Shown: positions 1 through 8,119, counted from the stretch's first letter. The stretch is 64,000 bases of DNA from Haemophilus_A paraphrohaemolyticus_A (GCF_003253115.1 NZ_QEQF01000001.1:1-64000), one strand, 5' to 3'. Notes: generated by a model from the letters alone, not told the origin. Numbers and translations are program-made.

Positions 1-1
1 T

Positions 2-382
2 AGAAAATTTTATAAATTAACCAAATCAAATTCTGGAACTGGAGGCTATATTGTTACTAAAAAAGGAATCGATTTTTTAGTTAAAAATATAAAGGAAATT
101 AAATATATTGAGATAGACAATTTATTATTTAAGCAACTTTTACTAAAAAAAGAATATACTGTATGGCAAATGCAACCTGCAGTATGTATCCAAGATTGCC
201 TATTAAATCCTCAAACATCTAGTTTTGGTGTTATGGGAGGAGAAGGTGGTGAAAGAGATCAAAGAAGGGATAAGAAAAATAAAAAGAAATTACCACTTAT
301 TATTAGATTAGTAAAAGAAGTTAAACGCCCATTTGTAAAATTAAATAAAAAATTTTTGGGTAAAAAAGCTTATTTTAAATAA
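2..382 (+). CDS. Glycosyltransferase family 25 protein, C-terminal part (gene begins before the window)
   Basis: The reading frame is open from base 2 and ends at the TAA at 380-382, giving about 126 residues of a protein whose start lies outside the window. It contains a GTGGYIVTKKG stretch, the turn found near the donor-binding region of family 25 (LPS/LOS galactosyltransferase) enzymes. An acidic 'EIDN' segment follows, then the MQPAVCIQD motif close to the family's C-terminus. The tail is very rich in lysine and arginine, which fits a protein lying on the inner face of the membrane where lipooligosaccharide is assembled. Low GC and runs of AAA/AAT codons make it more AT-rich than the next genes, as surface-sugar genes often are. 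The family assignment is fairly firm; the sugar and acceptor cannot be told. Confidence 0.75.
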   Translation, partial: RKFYKLTKSNSGTGGYIVTKKGIDFLVKNIKEIKYIEIDNLLFKQLLLKKEYTVWQMQPAVCIQDCLLNPQTSSFGVMGGEGGERDQRRDKKNKKKLPLIIRLVKEVKRPFVKLNKKFLGKKAYFK

Positions 383-391
383 GGAATAAAA

Positions 392-703
392 ATGAACGTA
401 GCACAATTTCACCAATTAGTTGAACAAACGTGGGACGAAATCGAAGAAAAAATTGATGATGAAGGTTTATCGGTTGATGCCGAAATTCAAGGGGCAGTTT
501 GTACTTTAACTTTCGATGACGATTCACAAATTATCATCAACAAACAAGAAGCAATGCTTGAACTTTGGCTTGCAAGTAAACTGGGCGGCTTCCATTTCAA
601 ATATCTTGATGATGAATGGAAAACCGCTGAAGGGCGTTCTTTCTGGCAGCACCTAGAAGAAGCCTTCGCAAGACATGGGGAAGAGGTTAAATTTACTTCT
701 TAA
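392..703 (+). CDS. cyaY: CyaY, bacterial frataxin
   Basis: This 103-residue protein has the length and sequence of CyaY. An acidic first helix (residues about 8-25, rich in D/E) is followed by a beta sheet and a final helix with the conserved WKTAEGRSFW segment. CyaY binds iron through the acidic ridge and modulates cysteine desulfurase IscS during iron-sulfur cluster assembly in the cytoplasm. The ATG at 392 follows AAGGAATAAA at a normal spacing. The gene ends only 3 bases before a REP-like palindrome pair that fills the whole gap to recQ. CyaY is commonly a stand-alone gene in gammaproteobacteria, so its neighbours say little about its role. Confidence 0.93.
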   Translation: MNVAQFHQLVEQTWDEIEEKIDDEGLSVDAEIQGAVCTLTFDDDSQIIINKQEAMLELWLASKLGGFHFKYLDDEWKTAEGRSFWQHLEEAFARHGEEVKFTS

Positions 704-706
704 TTC

Positions 707-770
707 GTAGGGTGGGCTTTAGCCCACCATTTTCAATTTAAACCCAGTGATGGGCTAAAGCCCTCCCTAC
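707..770. repeat. REP/iREP pair (BIME-like), copy 1
   Basis: The left unit begins GTAG and continues as the hairpin GGTGGGCT-tt-AGCCCACC. The right unit is the inverted form and ends GGGCTAAAGCCCTCCCTAC, so its complement also begins GTAG. About 20 bases separate the units. A GTAG head followed by a GC-rich hairpin is the layout described for REP sequences moved by RAYT (Y1 REP) transposases. The element occupies essentially all the space between cyaY and recQ. Confidence 0.7.
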
Positions 771-775
771 ATTCA

Positions 776-2581
776 ATGCAACCATATTCTGCCCCACAAA
801 CCGTACTACAAAACGTATTCGGTTATCAGCAATTTCGTCAAGGTCAGCAAGAGGTGATTGAATCCACGCTTGTGGGCAAGGACACGCTTGTTATTATGAC
901 CACTGGCGGTGGAAAATCGTTATGCTATCAAGTGCCAGCCCTCTGTTTAGAAGGGATTACCCTTGTGATTTCGCCGCTGATTTCATTGATGAAAGATCAA
1001 GTTGATCAGCTTCTTACAAACGGCATTGAAGCCGCTTATCTCAACTCAACCCAAACGCTTGAAGAACAGCGAGCCGTTGAGCAAAAAGCCTTAAATGGGC
1101 AGCTTAAATTGCTCTATCTTTCGCCCGAAAAAGTGATGACCCAAGGTTTCTATCACTTTATTTCTCATTGCAAAATCAGCTTTATTGCGGTTGACGAAGC
1201 CCACTGTGTTTCACAATGGGGGCACGATTTCCGTCCTGAATACACTCTTTTGGGCAATTTGCGAAATACTTTTCCAAATATACCGCTTATGGCACTCACC
1301 GCCACGGCAGACCCAACCACGCGTGCGGATATTTTGCACCATCTTCGCTTAAACAATCCGTACACTTATTTGGGGAGCTTTGACCGTCCGAACATTCGCT
1401 ACACCGTGCAAGAAAAATTCAAGCCAATGGAACAGTTAGCAAAATTTATCGCAGGGCAAAAAGGTAAGAGTGGGATTGTCTATTGTAACAGCCGCAAAAA
1501 AGTGGAAGAGATTACCGAGAAACTGAGTGCCAGAAACATTTCCGTGATGGGCTACCACGCGGGTATGAGCGTGCAACAGCGGGAAACGGTACAGAATGCC
1601 TTTCAACGAGACAACATTCAAGTGGTAGTAGCGACCATTGCTTTTGGAATGGGGATTAACAAATCCAACGTCCGTTTCGTGGTGCATTTTGACTTGCCGA
1701 GAAGCATTGAATCTTACTATCAAGAAACGGGGCGGGCTGGACGTGATGATTTGCCTTCACAAGCGGTAATGTTTTACGACCCAGCAGATTATGCGTGGCT
1801 GCAAAAAATGCTGTTGGAAGAACCCGAAAGCGAGCAACGCGATATTAAACAACACAAATTACAAGCCATTGGTGCATTTGCTGAATCACAAATTTGCCGT
1901 CGCTTGGTTCTGCTCAACTATTTTGGCGAATCTCGTCAAGAACCGTGCAAAAACTGCGATATTTGCCTCGATCCACCGCGTAAATATGATGGGCTAGTTG
2001 ATGCACAAAAAGTGATGTCGGTGATTTATCGCACAGGGCAAGCATTCGGAATGCACTACATTATTTCTGTGCTACGTGGCTTAAATCATCAAAAAATCCG
2101 CCAATATGGACACGACCAACTGAGCGTTTATGGGATCGGAAAAAGCCAAAGCCAAGATTATTGGGTAAGTGTGATTCGTCAGCTGATTCATTTAGGCTTA
2201 ATTAAGCAAAACATTGTGAATAATTCAGCCTTGCAACTTACCGAAGAGGCACGCCCTGTATTACGTTCAGAAGTGAAGTTGGAATTGGCAACGCCTCGTT
2301 TAACTTTCTCAGCTTCTGCATATAGCCAGAAACAAGCTACTGCCCGCTACGACAAAGATTTATTTGCTCGCTTACGTTTCTTACGCAAACAGATTGCCGA
2401 CAAAGAGAATATTCCGCCTTACGTAGTGTTCAACGATGCGACTCTCGAAGAAATGGCACAATTCACACCAACTACAAAAGCGGAGATGTTAGACATTAAC
2501 GGCGTGGGTGAACGAAAATTAGAACGTTTTGGCGATGCTTTTATGAACTTAATTCAGTCGCATTTGGCGGCTAGGCAGTAA
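776..2581 (+). CDS. recQ: RecQ ATP-dependent DNA helicase
   Basis: This 601-residue protein is a full RecQ. Walker A is TTGGGKS (about residues 42-48) and the DEAH box is at residues 140-143. A second RecA-like lobe carries the HRTGRAG-type arginine region (QETGRAGRDD). The zinc-binding cysteine cluster of the RecQ-C-terminal region spans about residues 370-398 (C..CKNC..C), followed by a winged helix and a C-terminal HRDC domain (about 520-601). RecQ unwinds DNA 3'-5' in RecF-pathway recombination and fork repair. The start at 776 matches the family's N-terminus (VLQNVFGYQQFR begins near residue 10). No clear Shine-Dalgarno is seen because the REP element ends five bases upstream, so initiation may depend on that element or on translation from cyaY. 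Confidence 0.97.
   Translation: MQPYSAPQTVLQNVFGYQQFRQGQQEVIESTLVGKDTLVIMTTGGGKSLCYQVPALCLEGITLVISPLISLMKDQVDQLLTNGIEAAYLNSTQTLEEQRAVEQKALNGQLKLLYLSPEKVMTQGFYHFISHCKISFIAVDEAHCVSQWGHDFRPEYTLLGNLRNTFPNIPLMALTATADPTTRADILHHLRLNNPYTYLGSFDRPNIRYTVQEKFKPMEQLAKFIAGQKGKSGIVYCNSRKKVEEITEKLSARNISVMGYHAGMSVQQRETVQNAFQRDNIQVVVATIAFGMGINKSNVRFVVHFDLPRSIESYYQETGRAGRDDLPSQAVMFYDPADYAWLQKMLLEEPESEQRDIKQHKLQAIGAFAESQICRRLVLLNYFGESRQEPCKNCDICLDPPRKYDGLVDAQKVMSVIYRTGQAFGMHYIISVLRGLNHQKIRQYGHDQLSVYGIGKSQSQDYWVSVIRQLIHLGLIKQNIVNNSALQLTEEARPVLRSEVKLELATPRLTFSASAYSQKQATARYDKDLFARLRFLRKQIADKENIPPYVVFNDATLEEMAQFTPTTKAEMLDINGVGERKLERFGDAFMNLIQSHLAARQ
1759..1767 (+). repeat. Apl-type DNA uptake signal core
   Basis: A perfect ACAAGCGGT core lies inside recQ. 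Confidence 0.75.
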
Positions 2582-2656
2582 GCGGTGAAATTTTGTTACT
2601 AATTTGTGAAAAAGCGAAAGACTTTCTGGTAAATTTATTGCAAAATCTTACCGCTT
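2580..2656. terminator. Inverted AAGCGGT arms downstream of recQ
   Basis: The stretch AAGCGGTGAAATTTTG starting at 2580 faces CAAAATCTTACCGCTT (2641-2656), giving a long, interrupted stem between recQ and the next gene, followed by a T-rich TATTTTATT. The arms are extended uptake-signal-like sequences. It could terminate recQ transcription, though the loop is long, so this is a weak call. Confidence 0.4.
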
Positions 2657-2680
2657 ATTTTATTAAAGAAGGAAGTGAAA

Positions 2681-3766
2681 ATGACTAAAAAATTACCATT
2701 ACATGCTGACACTGTTGGCTCTTATTTACGTTCTGATTCTTGGAAACAAGCTCACGCTGATTACAAGGCAGGCAAAATCTCGCTTGAAGCACGCGATGCA
2801 ATTGTAGAACAAGAAGTGCGTAAATTAGTGGCAGCTCAACTTGAAGCAGGTATTCAAGTAGTTACCGATGGCGAATATCACCGTTCTTGGTGGCACATTG
2901 ATTTCTTAGAAAACTTAAATGGTATTGAAGGTTATGTGCCAGAAAAAGCCTATGCATTCAAAGGTGTGGAAGTTCGCCCTTACAATACTCGCTGCTGTGG
3001 CAAAGTTTCTTGGAATCCAAATCACCCATTTATTGAGCATTTCAAAAAATTTAACGCAATCGTTGATGGTCGTGCGGTCGCAAAATTTACCATCCCAAGC
3101 CCGAACCAATTAATGTACCCAGTGCAATGGGATCACGGTGTGTATGCAACTCGTGAAGAATTTGCCAAAGATGTACAACAAGCTTATAAAGAAGCCATCA
3201 AAGCATTCTACGAAGCAGGTTGTCGCTACTTACAAATTGATGATGTGTATTGGGGCTCGCTCTGTAACAATCACGCACAACCAACTTTTGAAGCTGATAA
3301 AGCCCAAGCAGTTGCGAACGTGCAAGCGATTCTTGCAGACAAACCTGCTGATATGATTATTACCACTCACGTTTGTCGTGGTAACTACAAATCGTCTTAC
3401 TTATTAACGGGTGCCTATGATCCTGTGGCAGATGGCTTATTTGGTCAAACTAGCTACGATGGTTATTTCTTAGAGTATGATGATGAACGTTCAGGCGGTT
3501 TTGAGCCGTTAAAACATTTTGCGAACAACAAAGGTCGCGTGGTGTTAGGTTTAATCAGCTCAAAATTCCCAGAGTTGGAAGATAAAGAAGCCATCAAAGC
3601 ACGTATTCACGAAGCGGCAAAATATGTGCCACTTGAGCAACTTTGCTTAAGCCCGCAATGTGGTTTCGCTTCAACCGAAGAAGGTAACGTGATGACTGAA
3701 GCTCAACAATGGGCAAAAGTTCGCCATGTTGAAGCGATCGCGAAAGAAGTTTGGGGCGAAGATTAA
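2681..3766 (+). CDS. Cobalamin-independent methionine synthase family, catalytic (core MetE) domain protein
   Basis: This 361-residue protein corresponds to the C-terminal catalytic barrel of MetE without the N-terminal duplicate barrel. All four zinc ligands expected for the family are visible: His230 and Cys232 (THVCRG), Glu265 (FLEYDDE) and Cys327 (SPQCGF). It should therefore bind zinc and activate a thiol such as homocysteine; the methyl donor is not evident. It resembles the YxjG/YxjH type of stand-alone protein. The ATG at 2681 is preferred over a GTG at 2675 because AAGGAAG sits 6-7 bases upstream. A strong terminator follows. It is likely monocistronic. The family is certain; the exact substrate is inferred from family membership only. 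Confidence 0.85.
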   Translation: MTKKLPLHADTVGSYLRSDSWKQAHADYKAGKISLEARDAIVEQEVRKLVAAQLEAGIQVVTDGEYHRSWWHIDFLENLNGIEGYVPEKAYAFKGVEVRPYNTRCCGKVSWNPNHPFIEHFKKFNAIVDGRAVAKFTIPSPNQLMYPVQWDHGVYATREEFAKDVQQAYKEAIKAFYEAGCRYLQIDDVYWGSLCNNHAQPTFEADKAQAVANVQAILADKPADMIITTHVCRGNYKSSYLLTGAYDPVADGLFGQTSYDGYFLEYDDERSGGFEPLKHFANNKGRVVLGLISSKFPELEDKEAIKARIHEAAKYVPLEQLCLSPQCGFASTEEGNVMTEAQQWAKVRHVEAIAKEVWGED

Positions 3767-3784
3767 TTTTCCCCATTTCATAGA

Positions 3785-3826
3785 AAAAATAACCGCTTAT
3801 AGAGTATTCTATAAGCGGTTATTTTT
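3785..3826. terminator. Terminator made of inverted uptake-signal-like arms
   Basis: A perfect 19-bp stem (arms 3785-3803 and 3808-3826, loop GTAT) ends in TATTTTTATTT. Each arm contains ATAAGCGGT or its complement, one base off the Apl uptake core. Confidence 0.85.
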
Positions 3827-3862
3827 ATTTGTTATATATACCTCTTCTTTTCAAAAATTGAG

Positions 3863-3891
3863 AAAGGCTAACAGCCTCACTGTTAGCCTTT
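3863..3891. terminator. Terminator for dps (reverse strand)
   Basis: A perfect 12-bp stem AAAGGCTAACAG / CTGTTAGCCTTT surrounds a five-base loop just after the dps stop. It could act on both strands; the T-rich run on the reverse strand is modest. Confidence 0.75.
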
Positions 3892-3911
3892 GATTTATTT
3901 AATGCTTAAAA

Positions 3912-4394
3912 TTAAGCATGACAAGTTTGGCAAGCTGCTTGGAACATCCACACTAATTTTTCTTGCTCTTTGATGTAGTCACTCATTTGAGAATTTGTGC
4001 CTTCATCACCCGCTTCACCTGCAAGTTCAAGAATTTCACGTTGTTGTTCAAGTAACACTTTTAAGCCTGCTAAAGTGCCAGATAAGCACGCTTGAGCACT
4101 GCTTATCGCAATGTCTTCTTGAATGCGTGACACTTTTAAGTATTGGCTGTATGCGTTATTTGGTGTGTAACCTAACGTTAAGATACGCTCTGCGATTTCA
4201 TCTACTTTTGTGATTAAATCTGTATAAATTTCTTCAAATTTAGCGTGTAATTCAAAGAAGTTCACGCCTTTGATATTCCAGTGATAACCACGAACGTTAG
4301 TATAAAATACTTGATAGCTTGCTAATAAATCATTTAATTTTGAAGCTAATTCTGCTGATGCAACTTTATCTAAACCGATTGATGATTTTGACAT
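3912..4394 (-). CDS. dps: Dps, DNA-binding ferritin-like stress protein
   Basis: This 160-residue protein is a Dps-family mini-ferritin. The inter-subunit ferroxidase ligands appear as His38 (GYHWN), His50 (ELHAKFEE), Asp65 and Glu69 (KVDEIAER). Their spacing is that of known Dps proteins. Dps forms a dodecamer that oxidises and stores iron using hydrogen peroxide, protecting DNA. The N-terminus is short and has few lysines, so tight DNA binding is uncertain. The start follows a GAGGGAAC-type ribosome site. An OxyR-like motif lies just upstream of a good promoter, which fits peroxide induction as known for dps in related bacteria. The gene is monocistronic, with its own terminator. Confidence 0.95.
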   Translation of the reverse strand: MSKSSIGLDKVASAELASKLNDLLASYQVFYTNVRGYHWNIKGVNFFELHAKFEEIYTDLITKVDEIAERILTLGYTPNNAYSQYLKVSRIQEDIAISSAQACLSGTLAGLKVLLEQQREILELAGEAGDEGTNSQMSDYIKEQEKLVWMFQAACQTCHA

Positions 4395-4459
4395 AATGTG
4401 TTCCCTCTTTATGTAATATTAAAAAATAAATCAAGGAGCCTTTGCTCTTTGTGCTGATA

Positions 4460-4488
4460 AGTATATGCCTTTCATTTAACAGATACAA
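4460..4488 (-). promoter_or_regulatory. Probable dps promoter
   Basis: Reading on the reverse strand, TTGTAT (complement of 4483-4488) and TATACT (complement of 4460-4465) are 17 bases apart, with the start of transcription expected near 4453. A weaker alternative, TTGAGT-17-TTAAAT, overlaps it upstream. Confidence 0.55.
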
Positions 4489-4510
4489 ATTACTTCACTC
4501 AATAAAATAT

Positions 4511-4525
4511 ATAGATAATACCTAT
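4511..4525. promoter_or_regulatory. OxyR-like half operator upstream of dps
   Basis: ATAGATAATACCTAT fits the OxyR half-site ATAGntnnnanCTAT at every defined position and is centred about 65 bases before the predicted dps start point. The adjoining half expected 22 bases closer to dps is degenerate. dps is a known OxyR target in enterics and Haemophilus. Confidence 0.5.
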
Positions 4526-4570
4526 CTGTTAATAATTTGTTAAAGCTTGTGCCTATCAATAGTGATCTAT

Positions 4571-4592
4571 AAATGTGATCGGGTTCACAAAT
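4571..4592. promoter_or_regulatory. CRP (cAMP receptor protein) site upstream of cdd
   Basis: AAATGTGATCGGGTTCACAA continues into AT and matches the CRP consensus TGTGA-N6-TCACA with one mismatch (TTCACA, within N6/TCACA: both pentamers are intact). It lies 110-130 bases before the cdd start codon. CRP control of cdd is established in E. coli. Confidence 0.7.
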
Positions 4593-4656
4593 TTCAAGAT
4601 TGCTTTAGCGTAAAGAAGCAAACTTCTCGCGATAAAAACAAATTTCTGCTTTAATA

Positions 4657-4665
4657 ACAAGCGGT
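4657..4665 (+). repeat. Apl-type DNA uptake signal core
   Basis: A perfect ACAAGCGGT core followed by TAGATTTT, in the cdd upstream region. Confidence 0.75.
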
Positions 4666-4700
4666 TAGATTTTAAATATTTTTTAGATTAGGAGATATTT

Positions 4701-5579
4701 ATGCAAAATGCTATTTCGCAAACGTTATCGGAAAATAGACCGCTTGATCAGGCTCTTCTTCACATATTAAGCCATCAAAATTGGGAGGGGTTTCTTTCTC
4801 ATCAACAAGTTCAGCAATTATGTCAGCAATTTAAGCTAGACCCTTTAGTCCTGTCAATGCAACTTCTGCCCATCGCTGCTTGTTATAGCCATACCGACAT
4901 TTCACATTTTCATGTTGGGGCGATTGCCATTGGCGAACACGGCGATTTTTATTTTGGTGCGAACCAAGAATTTTCGAATGTAGAAATTCAGCAGACCATT
5001 CATGCTGAACAAAGTGCGATTAGTCATGCTTGGCTTCGAGGAGAAAAACGTATTACTGATATGGTTGTGAATTACACACCTTGTGGTCATTGTCGTCAAT
5101 TTATGAATGAACTCTATCAAGCCGAAAAGATTTCGATTCACTTACCACATAGCCAACATAACCCACTGCATCGTTATTTACCTGATGCTTTTGGACCAAA
5201 AGATTTAGATATTCATACGTTATTACTTAATCAAGAAAATCACCAACTTGATGAAAATCATCCTGATAAGCTGGTTCAACAAGCTATCCACGCGGCAAAT
5301 CAAGCTCACTGCCCTTATTCAAATAGCTCACACGGTGTTGCTATTTTATTTAGAAATGGGACGATAATAACAGGGCGTTATGCAGAAAATGCTGCATTTA
5401 ATCCGAGCCTTCCAGCCCTACAAACAGCGCTAAATTATGCTTATCTCAATAATTTAGATTTAGCTAAAGTTGAACGCATAGTATTGGCAGAGAAACCAGA
5501 AAAACTTAGTTATAGAGGTATGTCGGAACAATTATGGGCGATGATATCAAAAGTGAAATTAGAATATATTCCACTGTAG
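4701..5579 (+). CDS. cdd: Cytidine deaminase
   Basis: This 292-residue protein is the long, two-domain (E. coli-type) cytidine deaminase, which converts cytidine and deoxycytidine to uridine forms in pyrimidine salvage. The zinc site is visible as His101-Ala-Glu103 and Cys128/Cys131 (TPCGHC), with Glu103 the proton shuttle. The C-terminal half is the catalytically dead duplicate that completes the neighbouring active site in the dimer. The start at 4701 follows AGGAGATATTT, a strong ribosome site. A near-perfect CRP site upstream suggests carbon-source control. It is transcribed alone, divergent from dps. Confidence 0.95.
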   Translation: MQNAISQTLSENRPLDQALLHILSHQNWEGFLSHQQVQQLCQQFKLDPLVLSMQLLPIAACYSHTDISHFHVGAIAIGEHGDFYFGANQEFSNVEIQQTIHAEQSAISHAWLRGEKRITDMVVNYTPCGHCRQFMNELYQAEKISIHLPHSQHNPLHRYLPDAFGPKDLDIHTLLLNQENHQLDENHPDKLVQQAIHAANQAHCPYSNSSHGVAILFRNGTIITGRYAENAAFNPSLPALQTALNYAYLNNLDLAKVERIVLAEKPEKLSYRGMSEQLWAMISKVKLEYIPL

Positions 5580-5687
5580 CTCCATATGCTTTTTAGTTAT
5601 ATGAAATGATTTTTAACCACTACACTTTTACCCAAAATAGCGTATGCTTATTCCAACTTTAACCTAATTCAAAATAAGGAATTTCCC

Positions 5688-6638
5688 ATGACAATTTATG
5701 CAGACAACTCATACACTATTGGTAACACTCCACTCGTACGTTTAAAACATTTCGGCAATAATGGCAACTTGGTGGTTAAAGTTGAATCTCGTAACCCGAG
5801 CTTTAGCGTGAAATGCCGTATTGGTGCAAATATGGTATGGCAAGCAGAAAAAGATGGCATCTTAACCAAAGGCAAAGAGATCGTAGATGCAACCAGCGGT
5901 AATACAGGGATTGCATTGGCGTATGTTGCAGCAGCTCGTGGTTATAAAATTACTTTAACCATGCCTGAAACTATGAGTCTTGAGCGTAAGCGTTTATTAC
6001 GTGGTTTAGGCGTAAACCTTGTATTAACCGAAGGGGCAAAAGGGATGAAAGGGGCGATTGCAAAAGCTGAAGAAATCGTGGCAAGCGATCCAAATCATTA
6101 TGTGATGTTAAAACAGTTCGAAAATCCAGCGAACCCTGCCATTCACCAACAAACGACAGGCCCTGAAATTTGGAATGCGACTGAAGGAAAAGTAGATGTT
6201 ATCGTGGCGGGCGTCGGCACGGGCGGTACAATTACAGGGATTTCTCGCCATATCAAACAAGATCAAGGCAAACAGATTATTTCTGTTGCGGTTGAGCCGA
6301 AAGAGAGCCCAGTGATTACACAAACCTTAAATGGCGAAGAAGTGAAACCAGGTCCGCACAAAATTCAAGGTATTGGTGCGGGTTTCATTCCGAAAAATTT
6401 AGATTTAAGTTTAATTGACCGAGTTGAACAAGTCTCTAGCGATGAAGCTCTTGCAACCGCTCGTCGTTTAATGGCTGAAGAAGGGATTTTAGTCGGCATT
6501 TCATCGGGTGCTGCAGTAGCTGCAGCGAATCGCTTAGCACAACAACCAGAGTTTGCAGATAAACTGATTGTCGCCATTTTACCATCTGCTTCAGAGCGTT
6601 ACTTAAGTACAGCGTTGTTTGAAGGTATTGAGGTTTAA
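5688..6638 (+). CDS. cysK: Cysteine synthase A (O-acetylserine sulfhydrylase)
   Basis: This 316-residue, fold-type II PLP enzyme makes L-cysteine from O-acetylserine and sulfide. Lys42 in SFSVKCRIG is the PLP Schiff-base lysine, and the substrate-binding loop is ATSGNTG (about residues 69-75). The glycine-rich phosphate loop GVGTGGT follows in the middle of the protein. The C-terminal PSASERYLST region is typical of CysK rather than CysM. The start follows AAGGAATTTCCC at a normal spacing. It appears to be a single-gene unit with a terminator at 6653-6682. Confidence 0.96.
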   Translation: MTIYADNSYTIGNTPLVRLKHFGNNGNLVVKVESRNPSFSVKCRIGANMVWQAEKDGILTKGKEIVDATSGNTGIALAYVAAARGYKITLTMPETMSLERKRLLRGLGVNLVLTEGAKGMKGAIAKAEEIVASDPNHYVMLKQFENPANPAIHQQTTGPEIWNATEGKVDVIVAGVGTGGTITGISRHIKQDQGKQIISVAVEPKESPVITQTLNGEEVKPGPHKIQGIGAGFIPKNLDLSLIDRVEQVSSDEALATARRLMAEEGILVGISSGAAVAAANRLAQQPEFADKLIVAILPSASERYLSTALFEGIEV

Positions 6639-6652
6639 ATTCATATTTAGGA

Positions 6653-6682
6653 GATGCTAGTAAAGTGCTAGCATCCCTTTTT
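6653..6682 (+). terminator. cysK terminator
   Basis: GATGCTAG (6653-6660) pairs with CTAGCATC (6668-6675), followed by CCTTTTT. Confidence 0.8.
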
Positions 6683-6757
6683 ATATTTATAAGCGGTCTA
6701 AAACTAGAAAAAATTTGCAATTTCTTACTATTTGGCGTATTCTTCGCAAGTCAAATT

Positions 6758-6774
6758 TATAGCAGGATGCTATA
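6758..6774 (+). other. Small stem-loop in the rho leader
   Basis: TATAGCA-gga-TGCTATA is a perfect 7-bp stem with a three-base loop about 60 bases before the rho start codon. rho is autoregulated through its leader in E. coli; any role here is inference. Confidence 0.4.
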
Positions 6775-6835
6775 TCTCTCATAGTAATATGATGTCCAAT
6801 CTTCTTTATTTTTAACTTATCAAATTAAAATTCCT

Positions 6836-8098
6836 ATGCATCTTACTCAGTTAAAAAATACCCCAGTTTCGGAGCTTGTCGAAATTGGTGAAAACCAAAT
6901 GGGTTTAGAAAATTTAGCCCGTTTACGCAAGCAAGATATTGTTTTCGCTATTCTTAAACAACACGCAAAAAGTGGCGAAGATATTTTCGGTCAAGGCGTG
7001 TTAGAAATCTTGCCAGATGGCTTTGGTTTCTTACGTTCAGCAGATAGTTCTTACTTGGCTGGTCCTGACGATATTTATGTTTCGCCAAGCCAAATTCGCC
7101 GTTTTAACTTACAAACGGGGGATAAAATTGAAGGTAAAATTCGTCCTCCTAAAGAAGGTGAACGTTATTTTGCGTTACTCAAAGTAGATCTTGTCAATGA
7201 TGACAAGCCAGAAGTTTCTCGTAGCAAAATCCTTTTTGAAAACTTAACCCCCCTTCATGCTAACTCTCGTTTACGTATGGAACGTGGTAATGGCTCAACG
7301 GAAGATTTAACCGCTCGTATCTTAGATTTAGCCGCACCAATCGGTAAAGGTCAGCGTGCGTTGATCGTAGCGCCGCCAAAAGCGGGTAAAACCGTTCTTC
7401 TGCAAAATATTGCACAAAGCATTACCCATAATTACCCAGAGTGTGAGTTAATCGTGTTATTGATTGATGAGCGACCTGAAGAGGTAACAGAAATGCAACG
7501 TACCGTGCGTGGCGAAGTGATCGCTTCAACTTTCGATGAACCTGCAACCCGCCACGTTCAAGTTGCGGAAATGGTAATTGAAAAAGCGAAACGTGCAGTT
7601 GAACACAAAAAAGATGTAGTGATTTTATTGGACTCTATTACGCGTCTTGCTCGTGCTTACAATACCGTGACACCTGTTTCAGGCAAAATCTTGTCAGGTG
7701 GTGTAGATGCTAACGCTTTACATCGTCCAAAACGTTTCTTCGGTGCAGCCCGTAATGTTGAGGAGGGGGGGAGCTTAACTATTATTGCAACAGCGCTTGT
7801 AGACACTGGCTCGAAAATGGATGAGGTTATTTTCGAAGAGTTTAAGGGAACAGGTAATATGGAACTGCATCTTTCTCGTAAAATTGCAGAACGTCGTATT
7901 TTCCCAGCAATTGAATTTAACCGTTCTGGTACACGTAAAGATGATCTATTAATGAGTCCAGAAGAGCACCAAAAAACGTGGATGTTACGTAAAGTGCTTA
8001 ACCCTATGGGTGAAGTGGAAGCTATGGAATGGTTAATTGATAAATTAGGCGTTGCAAAAACTAACGAAGAGTTTTTCGAGATTATGAAGCGCTCATAA
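6836..8098 (+). CDS. rho: Transcription termination factor Rho
   Basis: The 420-residue length matches Rho. The N-terminal region carries the cold-shock-like RNA-binding fold with the RNP1 motif DGFGFLRS (about residues 60-67). The ATPase domain has Walker A PPKAGKT (about residue 180), Walker B VVILLDSITR and the GGSLTIIATALVDTG region that contributes to the Q/R loops. Rho is a hexameric RNA translocase that ends untranslated transcripts. The start ATG at 6836 lacks a strong Shine-Dalgarno (TTAAAATTCCT). A leader of more than 100 bases precedes it. A run of seven Gs at 7765-7771 lies within the coding sequence, encoding EEGGS. Confidence 0.98.
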   Translation: MHLTQLKNTPVSELVEIGENQMGLENLARLRKQDIVFAILKQHAKSGEDIFGQGVLEILPDGFGFLRSADSSYLAGPDDIYVSPSQIRRFNLQTGDKIEGKIRPPKEGERYFALLKVDLVNDDKPEVSRSKILFENLTPLHANSRLRMERGNGSTEDLTARILDLAAPIGKGQRALIVAPPKAGKTVLLQNIAQSITHNYPECELIVLLIDERPEEVTEMQRTVRGEVIASTFDEPATRHVQVAEMVIEKAKRAVEHKKDVVILLDSITRLARAYNTVTPVSGKILSGGVDANALHRPKRFFGAARNVEEGGSLTIIATALVDTGSKMDEVIFEEFKGTGNMELHLSRKIAERRIFPAIEFNRSGTRKDDLLMSPEEHQKTWMLRKVLNPMGEVEAMEWLIDKLGVAKTNEEFFEIMKRS

Positions 8099-8119
8099 CC
8101 TCTATCATTTAGAAAAATT

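Larger units (their letters stand above)
4395..4700. other. Divergent dps/cdd intergenic region
   Basis: These 306 bases hold the dps promoter and an OxyR-like half operator on the dps side. On the cdd side they hold a CRP site and a perfect uptake-signal core. No small gene is apparent. Confidence 0.7.

Noticed and set aside
2..382. Possible pseudogene at the left edge
   Set aside because: The frame is open to the edge and ends in a normal family C-terminus. It is cut by the window, not broken.
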